From Frigoribacterium sp. ACAM 257 (GTDB lineage Bacteria > Actinomycetota > Actinomycetes > Actinomycetales > Microbacteriaceae): 64,000 nt of DNA. Positions 1-8,592 of the stretch are shown here, in pieces; the first letter of the stretch is position 1, and each line of letters begins with the position of its first letter. The notes beneath the pieces were generated by a model. It was given only the letters and a program-made list of their open reading frames with translations. It did not search any database and was not told where the DNA came from. The translations under genes were made by a program, and so were the position numbers. The stretch covers positions 1,054,001 through 1,118,000 of the forward strand of contig NZ_VOLO01000001.1 of the NCBI RefSeq assembly GCF_007954365.1, read 5' to 3'.

Positions 1-34
1 AGCCACTTCGAGGCGGTCGTCGCCCCGGGGGCGC

Positions 35-280
35 TCAACGCGCCTCCTGCTCGACCCGGTCGACCGTCTCGCCCGCAGGCGTGAGGACGACCGGGAAGTC
101 GCGGGCCCGGAGGAACTCGGCGAGGTAGTCGACGTGCTCGTCGCAGGCCGACCAGATCTTGACACGCTCGAGGCCGTGGATCTTGGGGTTGCGCCAGTTG
201 ACGGCGTGCACGGCGGCGGCGGTGCACCCTGCCCGGGAGCACTGCACGTCTCCGGGGCCCTGCTGCCCGATGCCGAGCAT
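35..280 (-). CDS. small conserved protein with Cys/His clusters
   Basis: An 81-residue soluble protein of unknown function. It has a C-x4-C pair (C14, C19), H25, and a second cluster (C46, H49), an arrangement that could hold a metal ion; that is inference. Its ATG overlaps the TGA of the upstream DUF3099 gene by one base (TGATG at 282-278), so the two are translationally coupled. Proteins like this are common beside DUF3099 genes in actinobacteria. The 34 bases to its left hold no assignable gene. Confidence 0.7.
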   Translation of the reverse strand: MLGIGQQGPGDVQCSRAGCTAAAVHAVNWRNPKIHGLERVKIWSACDEHVDYLAEFLRARDFPVVLTPAGETVDRVEQEAR

Positions 281-621
281 CACCGGGGCACTCCGTCCGA
301 GCCGACGACGGGGTCGTCGTCCGGGTCGTGCGCCGCTGGGGGAGTCCAGGGCTGCTGGGGCCCCCTGTACACCTCGAGACCGCCCGGTCGCTCGACGTCC
401 TGGCCGCTCTCGTGGCCCACGTTCGCGAGGACGACGGCCACGTACGGGATCACGACGGCGCCGAAGACGGGGATCAGCGTCCACCAGCTGAGCGGGATGA
501 CGAAGCAGAAGATGATGCAGACGATGCGGATGCCCGTGGCCAGCAAGTACCGGCGCATGCGGGCATGACGGTCGTCAGCAGGCGACGGGGGGAGCGTGGT
601 GATCGGGGTGGATGTCTTCAT
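280..621 (-). CDS. DUF3099 family membrane protein
   Basis: A 113-residue protein. Residues about 24-46 and 47-67 form two adjacent hydrophobic segments with a short SWW turn between them, followed by a hydrophilic Pro/Asp-rich cytoplasmic tail. This two-helix layout with a long tail is typical of DUF3099, an actinobacterial family of unknown function. The ATG at 621 was chosen because the membrane domain follows it at the usual distance; upstream in-frame sequence is antisense to fabG. It is the first gene of a two-gene operon with the 81-residue protein. Confidence 0.8.
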   Translation of the reverse strand: MKTSTPITTLPPSPADDRHARMRRYLLATGIRIVCIIFCFVIPLSWWTLIPVFGAVVIPYVAVVLANVGHESGQDVERPGGLEVYRGPQQPWTPPAAHDPDDDPVVGSDGVPR

Positions 622-748
622 GGCCTCACGGGCTCGGGACGCCGAGGGTCGGCGGTTGACTAGATCGTAATCCCGGCGTCCGACAGTAGGCTGGCACGCG
701 GTCCACGGACATGAGGACCCGCTGACGCCCACACCGAGGAGCACCATC
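622..748. promoter_or_regulatory. divergent promoter region, DUF3099 / fabG
   Basis: Between two divergent starts. On the plus strand TAGGCT at 687-692 is a good -10 box for fabG, giving a leader of about 50 nt that ends in a GAGGAG ribosome site before the ATG at 749. On the minus strand TACGAT (669-664) can serve the DUF3099 operon. No clear -35 boxes are seen. Confidence 0.45.
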
Positions 749-1459
749 ATGACCACCCCCCGCACCGTCCTCGTCACCGGCGGCAACCGAGGCATCGGCT
801 TCGCGATCGCCGAGGAGTTCGTCGCCCAGGGCCACCGCGTCGCCGTCACGGCGCGCAGCGGCCAGGGCCCCGAGGGCACGCTCACGGTCGTCGCCGACGT
901 GACCGACGCCGCCAGCGTCGACGCCGCCTTCACCGTCGTGGAGGCCGAGCTCGGCCCGGTCGAGGTCGTCGTCGCGAACGCCGGCATCACGAAGGACGGC
1001 CTGCTCATGCGCATGAGCGAGGACGACTTCACCTCGGTCGTCGACACGAACCTCGGCGGGGCCTTCCGCGTCGTCAAGCGCGCGTCGAAGGGCATGCTCA
1101 AGGCCCGTTTCGGCCGGATCGTGCTCGTCTCGAGCGTCGTCGGCCTGCTCGGCGGCGCCGGACAGGCGAACTACTCGGCGTCGAAGGCGGCCCTGGTCGG
1201 CTTCGCACGGTCGCTCACGAGGGAGGTGGGCGCCCGTGGCATCACCGCCAACGTCGTGGCCCCGGGTTTCGTCGAGACCGACATGACGGCCGTCCTGCCC
1301 GACGAGCAGCAGGCCGAGTACAAGAAGAGCATCCCCGCGGGACGCTTCGGCACGGCCGCGGAGGTCGCCAAGGCGATCACCTGGCTCGCGAGCGACGACG
1401 CCGGCTACATCTCCGGCGCGGTCGTGCCGGTCGATGGCGGCCTCGGGATGGGCCACTAG
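749..1459 (+). CDS. fabG: 3-oxoacyl-ACP reductase FabG (SDR family)
   Basis: A 236-residue NAD(P)-dependent short-chain reductase, the normal FabG length. It reduces 3-oxoacyl-ACP in fatty acid elongation. Visible motifs are the TGGNRGIG cofactor loop at residues 10-17, NAG near 81, the catalytic Ser in VSSVVG, YSASK near 144, and a C-terminal GGLGMGH. A GAGGAG site stands 8 nt before the ATG. It looks most like the MabA/FabG1 branch of actinobacteria. It lies alone, divergent from DUF3099 and convergent with serB. Confidence 0.9.
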   Translation: MTTPRTVLVTGGNRGIGFAIAEEFVAQGHRVAVTARSGQGPEGTLTVVADVTDAASVDAAFTVVEAELGPVEVVVANAGITKDGLLMRMSEDDFTSVVDTNLGGAFRVVKRASKGMLKARFGRIVLVSSVVGLLGGAGQANYSASKAALVGFARSLTREVGARGITANVVAPGFVETDMTAVLPDEQQAEYKKSIPAGRFGTAAEVAKAITWLASDDAGYISGAVVPVDGGLGMGH

Positions 1460-1485
1460 GCCCCTCGGCCGCGACTGTTGCCGGC

Positions 1486-2124
1486 TCAGCCGCGGAGGCC
1501 GAGCAGCGGCAGCACCTGCGACAGGTCGCAGTGCGTCACGACGACGTCGGCGTGGTCCCGCACCCGGGGCTTGGCGTTGAACGCCACGGAGAGGGCGGCG
1601 GCGTCCATCATCAGCAGGTCGTTCGCCCCGTCGCCGACCGCGACCGTGCGGCCAGGGGCGACACCCGCCTCCTCGGCCCACTCACGGAGGGCGGCGGCCT
1701 TGCCCGCCGCGTCGACGACGGGGCCGTCGACGCGTCCGGTCAGGACGCCGTCGACGACCTCGAGCCGGTTGGCGCGCCAGAAGTCGAGCCCGAGGCCCTC
1801 GGCGATCGGGTCGAGCACCTCGTGGAACCCGCCCGAGACGACTCCTATCAGGCTGCCGTGGGCGTGCAGGCCCGCGACGAGCTCGGGGACGCCCGCCGTG
1901 AGGCGGATCTGCGAGGCGGCGTCGGCGAAGACCGTGGAGGGCAAGCCCGCGAGCGTGGCCACCCTCGCATGCAGGCTCTCGGCGAAGTCGAGCTCGCCGG
2001 CCATGGCACGCTCGGTGATGGCGGCGACCTCGTCCCGCGCACCGGCCGCGTCGGCGAGCAGCTCGATCACCTCATCTTCGATCAGCGTGGAGTCGACGTC
2101 GAGGACGGTGAGGAAGCGGGGCAC
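1486..2124 (-). CDS. serB: phosphoserine phosphatase SerB (HAD family)
   Basis: A 212-residue HAD-fold phosphatase that releases serine from phosphoserine, the last step of serine synthesis. Motif I is DVDSTL (residues 9-14, D9 the nucleophile and D11 the general acid), motif II is the Ser in VVSGGF, and motif IV is GDGANDLLM. It lacks the N-terminal ACT domains of some actinobacterial SerB proteins. The start is a GTG at 2124: TAGGGT at 2136-2131 on the minus strand leaves a 6-nt gap to it, so the mRNA is probably leaderless. Confidence 0.9.
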   Translation of the reverse strand: MPRFLTVLDVDSTLIEDEVIELLADAAGARDEVAAITERAMAGELDFAESLHARVATLAGLPSTVFADAASQIRLTAGVPELVAGLHAHGSLIGVVSGGFHEVLDPIAEGLGLDFWRANRLEVVDGVLTGRVDGPVVDAAGKAAALREWAEEAGVAPGRTVAVGDGANDLLMMDAAALSVAFNAKPRVRDHADVVVTHCDLSQVLPLLGLRG

Positions 2125-2152
2125 GCGATCACCCTAGTGTCCGGCCACCGAG

Positions 2153-2212
2153 CGCCAGGACGCCGCCGTCACCGTTCGTCACTCGACGAACGACGACGAC
2201 GCCGTCCTGGCG
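2153..2212. terminator. hairpin downstream of glgC
   Basis: CGCCAGGACG (2153-2162) pairs with CGTCCTGGCG (2203-2212); inside, TTCGT (2175-2179) pairs with ACGAA (2186-2190). It lies just past the glgC stop and upstream of the serB promoter on the same strand. No U-tract follows. Confidence 0.5.
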
Positions 2213-2223
2213 GGAGAGCAGGG

Positions 2224-3465
2224 CTACTGGTCGACGCGCACGCCCTTGCCCACGACCGTGATGCCCGACGGCGTCACGGTGAAGCCCCTGGCCCGGTCTG
2301 CCTCGGCGTCCACCCCGACGGAGGCACCCTCCGCGATCACGACGTCCTTGTCGAGGATCGCCCGGTTCACCGTCGCGTTCGGGCCGATGTGCGCCCGTTC
2401 GAAGACGATCGAGTCCACGACGCGCGATCCCGAGTCGAGCGTGCACCACGGGCCGAGGACGCTGCGCTCGACGTGGGCGCCGGACAGGAGCGACCCGAGC
2501 GAGACCACCGAGTCGATGGTCGTGCCGAGGTTGCCCAGCCCGTCGCGGACGAACTTCGCCGGCGGCGAGTTCAGCTGCTGGCTGAAGATCGGCCAGTCGG
2601 TGTTGTAGAGGTTGAAGATCGGCAGCGCCGAGATCAGGTCGCGGTGCGCGTCGTAGAACGAGTCGATGGTGCCGACGTCACGCCAGTAGTAGCGGTCGCG
2701 CTCGGTCGATCCCGGGACCTCGTTGCGGTTCAGGTCGTAGACGGCGGCGTCGCCACGGGACACGAAGTCGGGGACAATGTCGCCGCCCATGTCGTGGTCC
2801 GAGTCGGCCTTCTCGCCGTCACGGAGCACCGCGTCGATGAGGACGTCCGCGTCGAAGACGTAGTTGCCCATGGAGGCGAGGATCTCGTCGGGGGAGTCGG
2901 GCAGGCCCGTCGCGTCCTTCGGCTTCTCGAGGAAGCGCCCGATGCGGGTCGGGTCGTCGGGATCCACCTCGATGACGCCGAACTGGTCGGCCAGCGAGAT
3001 CGGCTGACGGATCGCGGCGACGGTGACGCCGGCGCCCGACGCGATGTGCGCCTCCACCATCTGCTCGAAGTCCATCCGGTAGACGTGGTCGGCGCCGACC
3101 ACGACGACGATGTCGGGCTTCTCGTCACGGAGCAGGTTGAGGCTCTGCAGGATCGCGTCGGCGCTGCCGGCGAACCAGCGCTTGCCGAGCCGCTGCTGCG
3201 CGGGCACGGACGCGACGTACGCACCGAGCAGTCCCTCGATCGACCAGGTCTGCGAGACGTGGCGGTCGAGGCTGTGCGACTTGTACTGCGTCAGCACGAC
3301 GATCTGCCGCAGGCCCGAGTTGATGAGGTTCGAGAGCGCGAAGTCGATGAGGCGGTAGTTGCCGCCGAAGGGGACGGCGGGCTTCGCCCGGTCGGCGGTC
3401 AGGGGCATGAGGCGCTTGCCCTCGCCCCCGGCCAGGACGATCCCGAAGATCTTCTTTGATGCCAT
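2224..3465 (-). CDS. glgC: glucose-1-phosphate adenylyltransferase GlgC
   Basis: A 413-residue enzyme that makes ADP-glucose for glycogen and maltoside synthesis. The N-terminal nucleotidyltransferase domain starts with [11 protein letters not shown] and carries AKPAVPFGG near residue 28; the second half is a left-handed beta-helix with regular hexapeptide-like repeats. Length is normal for actinobacterial GlgC. It is divergent from glgA across 47 bp, the usual actinobacterial pairing. CATTCT 6 nt before the ATG resembles the leaderless promoters seen throughout the window. Confidence 0.95.
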   Translation of the reverse strand: MASKKIFGIVLAGGEGKRLMPLTADRAKPAVPFGGNYRLIDFALSNLINSGLRQIVVLTQYKSHSLDRHVSQTWSIEGLLGAYVASVPAQQRLGKRWFAGSADAILQSLNLLRDEKPDIVVVVGADHVYRMDFEQMVEAHIASGAGVTVAAIRQPISLADQFGVIEVDPDDPTRIGRFLEKPKDATGLPDSPDEILASMGNYVFDADVLIDAVLRDGEKADSDHDMGGDIVPDFVSRGDAAVYDLNRNEVPGSTERDRYYWRDVGTIDSFYDAHRDLISALPIFNLYNTDWPIFSQQLNSPPAKFVRDGLGNLGTTIDSVVSLGSLLSGAHVERSVLGPWCTLDSGSRVVDSIVFERAHIGPNATVNRAILDKDVVIAEGASVGVDAEADRARGFTVTPSGITVVGKGVRVDQ

Positions 3466-3512
3466 GTCGCCAGAATGGCACGTTTCTGCGACGCACGACT
3501 ACGGTGATGCTC

Positions 3513-4697
3513 GTGCGAGTCGATGTCATCACGAAGGAATATCCGCCGAACGTCTACGGAGGCGCAGGCGTGCACGTCGTCGAGCTCGCCAAGGCGCTGA
3601 GGCAGTCGATCGAGGTGCAGGTCCGGGCCTTCGGCGACGTGGACCCGGAGCCCGACACGACGGGCTACCCCGACCTGGCGGAGCTCGCCCAGGTGAACGG
3701 TGCACTCCGCACCCTCGGGACGGACGTCCGCATCGCCCAGGACGTCGCAGGTGCGGACATCGTGCACAGCCACACCTGGTACGCCAACGCCGCAGGCCAG
3801 CTGGCCCAGATGCTGCACGACGTCCCCCACGTGCTCACGGCCCACAGCCTCGAGCCGCTCCGCCCCTGGAAGGCCGAGCAGCTCGGCGGCGGCTACCGAG
3901 TGTCGAGCTGGATCGAGCGCCAGGCGTACGAGACGGCCGATGCCGTCATCGCCGTGAGCGAGGGCATGCGCCGCGACATCCTCCGTTCGTACCCCGGCAT
4001 CGACGAGCAGAAGGTCAGCGTCGTCTACAACGGCATCGACCTCGACGCCTGGCAGCGCGTCGACGACGCCGACGTCGTCCGCGAGCTCGGCATCGACCCG
4101 GACCGGCCGTCGGTCGTCTTCGTCGGCCGCATCACCCGCCAGAAGGGCCTGCCGTACCTGCTGCGCGCGGCGAAGCTGCTGCCCGCGGACGTGCAGCTGG
4201 TGCTCTGCGCCGGCGCGCCCGACACCCCGGAGATCATGGCCGAGGTGAGCGGGCTGGTCCGCGAGCTGCAGGAGGAGCGGACCGGCGTCGTCTGGATCGA
4301 GAAGATCCTGCCGCGTCACCAGCTCAGCGCCGTCCTCAGCGCCGCCACCACCTTCGTCTGCCCCTCCGTCTACGAGCCCCTCGGGATCGTCAACCTCGAG
4401 GCGATGGCCTGCGGCGTACCCGTCGTGGGGTCCGACACGGGCGGCATCCCGGAGGTCGTCGCCGACGGCCTCACCGGTCGCATCGTGCCCCTGGACCAGG
4501 CCCAGGACGGCACCGGGACGCCCCTGGACCCGGAGAAGTTCGTCGCTGATCTCGCTCGCGTCCTCACGGAGGTGGTCTCCGACCCTGAGCTCGCCCGCCT
4601 GATGGGACGTGCCGGTCGGATGCGCGCCGAGAGCGAGTTCTCCTGGACGCGGATCGCGGACCGCACCCTCCAGGTCTACGGCTCCCTGCGTCGATAG
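3513..4697 (+). CDS. glgA: glycogen synthase / GT4 glucosyltransferase GlgA-type
   Basis: A GT4 family glycosyltransferase of 394 residues that transfers glucose from ADP-glucose (GlgA/GlgM of actinobacteria). It begins VRVDVITKEYPP with the YGGAGVHV motif, has VFVGRITRQKG at the start of the second Rossmann domain and the E-x7-E nucleotide site in YEPLGIVNLEAMA. The GTG at 3513 is preferred over the ATG at 3507 because relatives begin at this residue and because TACGGT (3500-3505) stands 7 nt upstream, giving a leaderless mRNA. Partner of glgC. Confidence 0.88.
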   Translation: MRVDVITKEYPPNVYGGAGVHVVELAKALRQSIEVQVRAFGDVDPEPDTTGYPDLAELAQVNGALRTLGTDVRIAQDVAGADIVHSHTWYANAAGQLAQMLHDVPHVLTAHSLEPLRPWKAEQLGGGYRVSSWIERQAYETADAVIAVSEGMRRDILRSYPGIDEQKVSVVYNGIDLDAWQRVDDADVVRELGIDPDRPSVVFVGRITRQKGLPYLLRAAKLLPADVQLVLCAGAPDTPEIMAEVSGLVRELQEERTGVVWIEKILPRHQLSAVLSAATTFVCPSVYEPLGIVNLEAMACGVPVVGSDTGGIPEVVADGLTGRIVPLDQAQDGTGTPLDPEKFVADLARVLTEVVSDPELARLMGRAGRMRAESEFSWTRIADRTLQVYGSLRR

Positions 4698-4707
4698 GCT
4701 GTCCACC

Positions 4708-5493
4708 ATGCCTACCGTCCTGCAGCTGACCGATGTCTCCCTCGTCCGCGGCGGCGTGCCCGTCGTCGATTCGCTGAGCTGGACCGTCGACTCGGACGAG
4801 CGCTGGATCGTGCTGGGGCCGAACGGCGCCGGCAAGTCCTCCCTGCTCCAGGTCGCCGCGGCGCAGACCCACCCGAGCTCCGGCACCGCCGAGGTGCTGG
4901 GCGGGGACCTGGGGTCGGTCGACCTCTTCGACCTCCGCCCCCGCATCGGGTTCGCGTCCACGACCATCGCCCGGCGGATCCCGGCCAAGGAGAAGGTCAT
5001 CGACGTCGTCCTGACGGCGGCGTACTCCGTCACGGGCCGCTGGAACGAGGAGTACGAGCACGTCGACGTGCGTCGTGCCCACCGCGTGCTCGACGAGTGG
5101 AGCCTCGACCACCTGTCGGAGCGCACGTTCGGCGAGCTCAGCGACGGAGAGCAGAAACGCGTCCAGATCGCACGCGCGGTCATGACCGATCCTGAGCTCC
5201 TGCTGCTCGACGAGCCCGCCGCGAGCCTCGACCTCGGAGCCCGCGAGGAACTGCTGCGGATGCTCTCCGGCTACGCCCGGTCCGAGGGCGCCCCCGCCAT
5301 CGTCATGGTCACCCACCACGTCGAGGAGATCCCGCGAGGGTTCACGCACGCACTGCTGCTCGACCACGGCTCCGTCGTGGCCGCCGGGCCGATCGACGAG
5401 GTCGTCACGGCCGAGACCCTCGGCGCCACGTTCGGAGTCGAGCTCGAGGTCACCGCAGAGGACGGGCGCTACACGGCTCGTGCGGCACGCTGA
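4708..5493 (+). CDS. ABC transporter ATP-binding protein
   Basis: A 261-residue single ATPase domain. Walker A is GPNGAGKSS (about residue 37), the signature is LSDGEQKRV, Walker B is LLLLDEPAASLD, and the switch His is in VTHHVEEI. No permease or binding protein lies nearby, so the partner is unknown; the shape resembles ModF/YfmF-like soluble ABC proteins found beside glgA in this family. TAGGCT at 4695-4700 includes the glgA stop codon and lies 7 nt before the ATG, so the gene has its own leaderless promoter. Confidence 0.85.
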   Translation: MPTVLQLTDVSLVRGGVPVVDSLSWTVDSDERWIVLGPNGAGKSSLLQVAAAQTHPSSGTAEVLGGDLGSVDLFDLRPRIGFASTTIARRIPAKEKVIDVVLTAAYSVTGRWNEEYEHVDVRRAHRVLDEWSLDHLSERTFGELSDGEQKRVQIARAVMTDPELLLLDEPAASLDLGAREELLRMLSGYARSEGAPAIVMVTHHVEEIPRGFTHALLLDHGSVVAAGPIDEVVTAETLGATFGVELEVTAEDGRYTARAAR

Positions 5494-5546
5494 CCGGACG
5501 ACTCCCCAGACCGTTTCGCTCCTCGGACACGGGCCCCGCGTCTGGT

Positions 5547-5583
5547 ATCGTTGCCAGCTGGCCCGGAGCACTCGTGCGGGGCC
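5547..5583 (+). promoter_or_regulatory. rpmE2 promoter and 5' leader hairpin
   Basis: TATCGT at 5547-5552 is a strong -10 box, so the mRNA should start near 5559. The first transcribed bases fold: GGCCC (5561-5565) with GGGCC (5579-5583) and, after a GGA bulge, GCAC (5569-5572) with GTGC (5575-5578). A leader of about 70 nt then runs to the ATG at 5629. The hairpin at the extreme 5' end may stabilise the message or take part in autogenous control. Confidence 0.5.
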
Positions 5584-5628
5584 TCCCTGAACTCAACACC
5601 ACCATCCGCCGCTAGACCTAGGACTCTC

Positions 5629-5877
5629 ATGCAGACCGACATCCACCCCGAGTACAAGCAGATCGTCTTCCGCGACCTCGCATCGGGCGCCACGTTCCTC
5701 ACGCGCTCCACGACGACGAGCGACAAGACCATCGAGCTCGACGGGGAGACCTACCCGGTCATCGACGTCGAGATCTCGTCCGAGTCGCACCCGTTCTACA
5801 CGGGCAAGCAGCGCATCCTCGACTCGGCCGGTCGCGTCGAGAAGTTCAACTCGCGCTACAAGAACTTCGGCAAGTAG
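5629..5877 (+). CDS. rpmE2: 50S ribosomal protein L31 type B
   Basis: An 82-residue L31 of the B type. It starts MQTDIHPEY and contains the SHPFYTGKQ motif and the [11 protein letters not shown]-terminus. It has no cysteine at all, so the zinc ribbon of type A L31 is absent; type B paralogs replace the zinc form when zinc is scarce in several bacteria. Whether a type A copy exists lies outside the window. The ATG at 5629 was taken because the conserved family N-terminus begins there. Confidence 0.95.
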   Translation: MQTDIHPEYKQIVFRDLASGATFLTRSTTTSDKTIELDGETYPVIDVEISSESHPFYTGKQRILDSAGRVEKFNSRYKNFGK

Positions 5878-5910
5878 CAGCACTTCGGGGTCACGACCCT
5901 GATGAACGTC

Positions 5911-5942
5911 GAGAGGCGGTCCACCTCGGTGGGCCGCCTCTC
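5911..5942. terminator. bidirectional terminator between rpmE2 and exonuclease
   Basis: GAGAGGCGG-t-CCACC (5911-5925) pairs with GGTGG-g-CCGCCTCTC (5928-5942), an almost perfect 15-bp stem with a two-base loop. It serves two convergent genes. A U-run is not present on either side. Confidence 0.75.
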
Positions 5943-5989
5943 GTCATGTCCGCGAATCGGCGCGTCCGGAGTTCCGTCCGCCGCACGCC

Positions 5990-6772
5990 TCAGGAGACGG
6001 GCAGCGAACGATGCGGCCACTCGCCCGACGTCGTGAACGTCGGGTCCTTGCGTCGCTTGTACTCCTGGAACGACGCCGCCTGGGTCGAGCACCAGCCGAC
6101 CTGGAGGTCGTGGAGGGCGGTCGTCGGCACGTCGAGCTGCTCGGGGTAGCGCTGCGCCATCGCCTGCGCCACCCGACCCGCGGCCACGGCGTCCGCGCCG
6201 GCGTCGTGCGCGTCGTCGAGGACGACGCCGTAGACGCCGGCGGCTGCCTCGAGGGTGCGCTTGCCCTTGCGGAACCGGTCGACCGCCTTGTCGATGACGA
6301 GGGGGTCGACGACGCAGCCGATCTCTCCGACCTCGCCGAGCGGCTCGATCCCGTGGCGGCGCGCCTCGCGGTCGAGCAGCGTCAGGTCGTAGGGCGCGTT
6401 GTAGACGACCAGCGGCACACCGCGGGCGAAGACGGCGCGGACCGCCGCGACGATCTCGGCGACGACCTCGGCAGCCGGTCGACCCTCGGCACGCGCACGC
6501 TCGGTCGTGACGCCGTGGACGGCACTCGCCTGCTCGGGGATCTCGACGCCCGGGTCGGCCAGCCACTCGCCGTGGGCGACCGTCTCGCCCGTCGCGTCGA
6601 TGAGGCCGACGTGGGCAGTGACGATGCGGGCCGTCTCGACGTCGATCCCGGTCGTCTCGAGGTCGAACACGCCGAGCGCCTTCCACCACGCCGACGGAAG
6701 GTCGCCCGCCGCGCCAGGTGACGCGAGGACGGGAAGGGACGGCACGGTCTCGGCAGGGTCGGTCTGGCTCAC
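5990..6772 (-). CDS. DnaQ-like 3'-5' exonuclease (DEDDh)
   Basis: A 260-residue exonuclease of the DnaQ fold. Exo I is FDLETTG near residue 36, with a following HG-VT motif (VHGVTTERA), Exo II is YNAPYDLTLLD, and Exo III is HDAGADAVA with the catalytic His in DDAHDAGAD. Such stand-alone proteins proofread or process DNA ends. The start GTG at 6772 follows TAGGCT (6784-6779, minus strand) by 6 nt, so the gene is leaderless; that -10 box includes the stop codon of treS. Confidence 0.85.
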   Translation of the reverse strand: MSQTDPAETVPSLPVLASPGAAGDLPSAWWKALGVFDLETTGIDVETARIVTAHVGLIDATGETVAHGEWLADPGVEIPEQASAVHGVTTERARAEGRPAAEVVAEIVAAVRAVFARGVPLVVYNAPYDLTLLDREARRHGIEPLGEVGEIGCVVDPLVIDKAVDRFRKGKRTLEAAAGVYGVVLDDAHDAGADAVAAGRVAQAMAQRYPEQLDVPTTALHDLQVGWCSTQAASFQEYKRRKDPTFTTSGEWPHRSLPVS

Positions 6773-6781
6773 CCTCTGAGC

Positions 6782-8521
6782 CTAGGAGGCGCCGCCGACA
6801 GCCGGGGCCGACGCGGCGGGCACGTCGCCGACGTGCAGCCAGAAGAACTGCTGCGTCCCGAGCGTGATCGTGACCTTGCCCTCGTCGTCGAACGACGGGA
6901 ACTGCGCCCCGCCGAAGAGGTCGAAGAGCGTACGGCCGGCCAGGTGAGGCGCGGTGACGGTGACGGCCGACGGGTTGTGCGCGAAGGAGAACACGCAGAG
7001 GACGTCCTCCGCGGAGGCGCCGAACTGGGTGCCCTCGCCCTCGTACGACCGGACGAACGCGAGCACCGACTCCTGGTCCGTCTCGGCCACCTCGAGGGTG
7101 CCGAGCCCGAAGACGGGGTGGGCCTTGCGGACGTGGATGACGTTCCGCACCCAGTGCAGCAGCGAGCGCGACTGGGCGAGCTGGCTCTCGACGTTGACCA
7201 GGTTGTAGTTGAAGACGAGCGACTGCACGACGGGCAGGAAGAGCTTGCCCGGGTCGGCCGTCGAGAAGCCGGCGTTGCGGTCGGGCGTCCACTGCATCGG
7301 AGTGCGCGAGGAGTCGCGGTCGGGCAGCCAGATGTTGTCGCCCATCCCGATCTCGTCGCCGTAGTAGAGGAACGGGCTGCCGGGCAGCGCGAACAACAGC
7401 GCGTGCACGAGTTCGAGCTCGGCCCGCGAGTTGTCGAGCAGGGGAGCGAGACGGCGGCGGATGCCGATGTTCGAGCGCATCCGGGGGTCGTACGCGTACC
7501 AGCCGTACATCGCCTGGCGATACTCCTCGCTGACCATCTCGAGGGTGAGCTCGTCGTGGTTGCGGAGGAAGACGGCCCAGGCCGCCCCCGGCGGCACCTC
7601 GGTCGTCTCGGAGAGGATGCGCTTCAGCTCGGAGCCGTTCTGCGCCCTCAGCGAGTAGAAGATGCGGGGCATGACGGGGAAGTCGAAGGCCATGTGGCAC
7701 TCGGGCTCTTCTTCCGTGCCGAAGAAGGCGGCGGTCTCGGCCGGCCACTGGTTCGCCTCGGCGATGAGCACACGACCGGGGAACTCGTCGTCGACCATGC
7801 GACGGAGGCGCTTGATGAACTCGTGGGTCGCTGGCTCGCCCTCGCCGTTGCCCTCCTCCGTCTCGAAGAGGTAGGGGATCGCGTCGAGCCGGAGGCCGTC
7901 GACGCCCAGGTCGAGCCAGTGCCGGACGACGTCGAAGACAGCCTCCTGCACGGCGGGGTTCTCGAAGTTGAGGTCCGGCTGGTGCGAGAAGAAGCGGTGG
8001 AAGAAGAACTGACGGCGCACCGGGTCGAACGTCCAGTTCGACTCCTCGGTGTCCACGAAGATCACGCGGATGTTCGAGTACTCCTCGTCGGTGTCGCGCC
8101 AGACGTAGAAGTCGCCGTACGGGCCCTCAGGGTCCTCACGCGACTGCTGGAACCACTCGTGCTGGTCGGACGTGTGGTTCAGCACCATGTCGATCACGAT
8201 GCGCATGTTGCGCTCGTGGGACTTCGTCACGAGGTCGCGGAACTCGTCGAGGGTGCCGAACTCGGGCAGGATCGCCTTGTAGTCGGCGATGTCGTAGCCG
8301 CCGTCGCGCAGGGGCGACTGGAAGAACGGCGGGAGCCAGAGGGCGTCGACCCCGAGCCACTGCAGGTAGTCGAGCCGCGAGAGCAGCCCCTGGAGGTCGC
8401 CGGCGCCGTCGCCGTTGCTGTCGACGAACGAGCGGACCATCACCTCGTAGAACACGGCACGTCGGTGCCACGCGGGGTCGAGGGTCAGTCCGGGCTGCTG
8501 GATGGGTGCAGTGAAGCTCAC
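6782..8521 (-). CDS. treS: trehalose synthase / maltose alpha-D-glucosyltransferase TreS
   Basis: A 579-residue GH13 enzyme that interconverts maltose and trehalose. Catalytic residues are visible: the Asp nucleophile in DGLRLDAIPYL, the Glu in IAEANQWP and the Asp of FLRNHDELTLEM. WFQQSREDP and the QPDLNFENP loop are typical of TreS. No fused maltokinase domain is present. With glgC/glgA nearby it fits the TreS-GlgE network that links trehalose to glucan. Start GTG 8521 lies 7 nt after TAGAGT (8534-8529, minus strand): leaderless. Confidence 0.93.
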   Translation of the reverse strand: MSFTAPIQQPGLTLDPAWHRRAVFYEVMVRSFVDSNGDGAGDLQGLLSRLDYLQWLGVDALWLPPFFQSPLRDGGYDIADYKAILPEFGTLDEFRDLVTKSHERNMRIVIDMVLNHTSDQHEWFQQSREDPEGPYGDFYVWRDTDEEYSNIRVIFVDTEESNWTFDPVRRQFFFHRFFSHQPDLNFENPAVQEAVFDVVRHWLDLGVDGLRLDAIPYLFETEEGNGEGEPATHEFIKRLRRMVDDEFPGRVLIAEANQWPAETAAFFGTEEEPECHMAFDFPVMPRIFYSLRAQNGSELKRILSETTEVPPGAAWAVFLRNHDELTLEMVSEEYRQAMYGWYAYDPRMRSNIGIRRRLAPLLDNSRAELELVHALLFALPGSPFLYYGDEIGMGDNIWLPDRDSSRTPMQWTPDRNAGFSTADPGKLFLPVVQSLVFNYNLVNVESQLAQSRSLLHWVRNVIHVRKAHPVFGLGTLEVAETDQESVLAFVRSYEGEGTQFGASAEDVLCVFSFAHNPSAVTVTAPHLAGRTLFDLFGGAQFPSFDDEGKVTITLGTQQFFWLHVGDVPAASAPAVGGAS

Positions 8522-8592
8522 CCGGCCAACTCTAGGACGGCGCACGGCCGAGCGCGCGCGTTCCGCCGGGACGGCGTCCGTAGACTCGGCCC

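Noticed and set aside
1-34. A short plus-strand frame at the left edge.
   Set aside because: Too short to assign; it could be the tail of a gene outside the window but nothing supports it.
1531-3459. A long plus-strand open frame of over 600 codons opposite serB and glgC.
   Set aside because: It is the antisense shadow of two well-recognised genes in GC-rich DNA and has no promoter or motif of its own.
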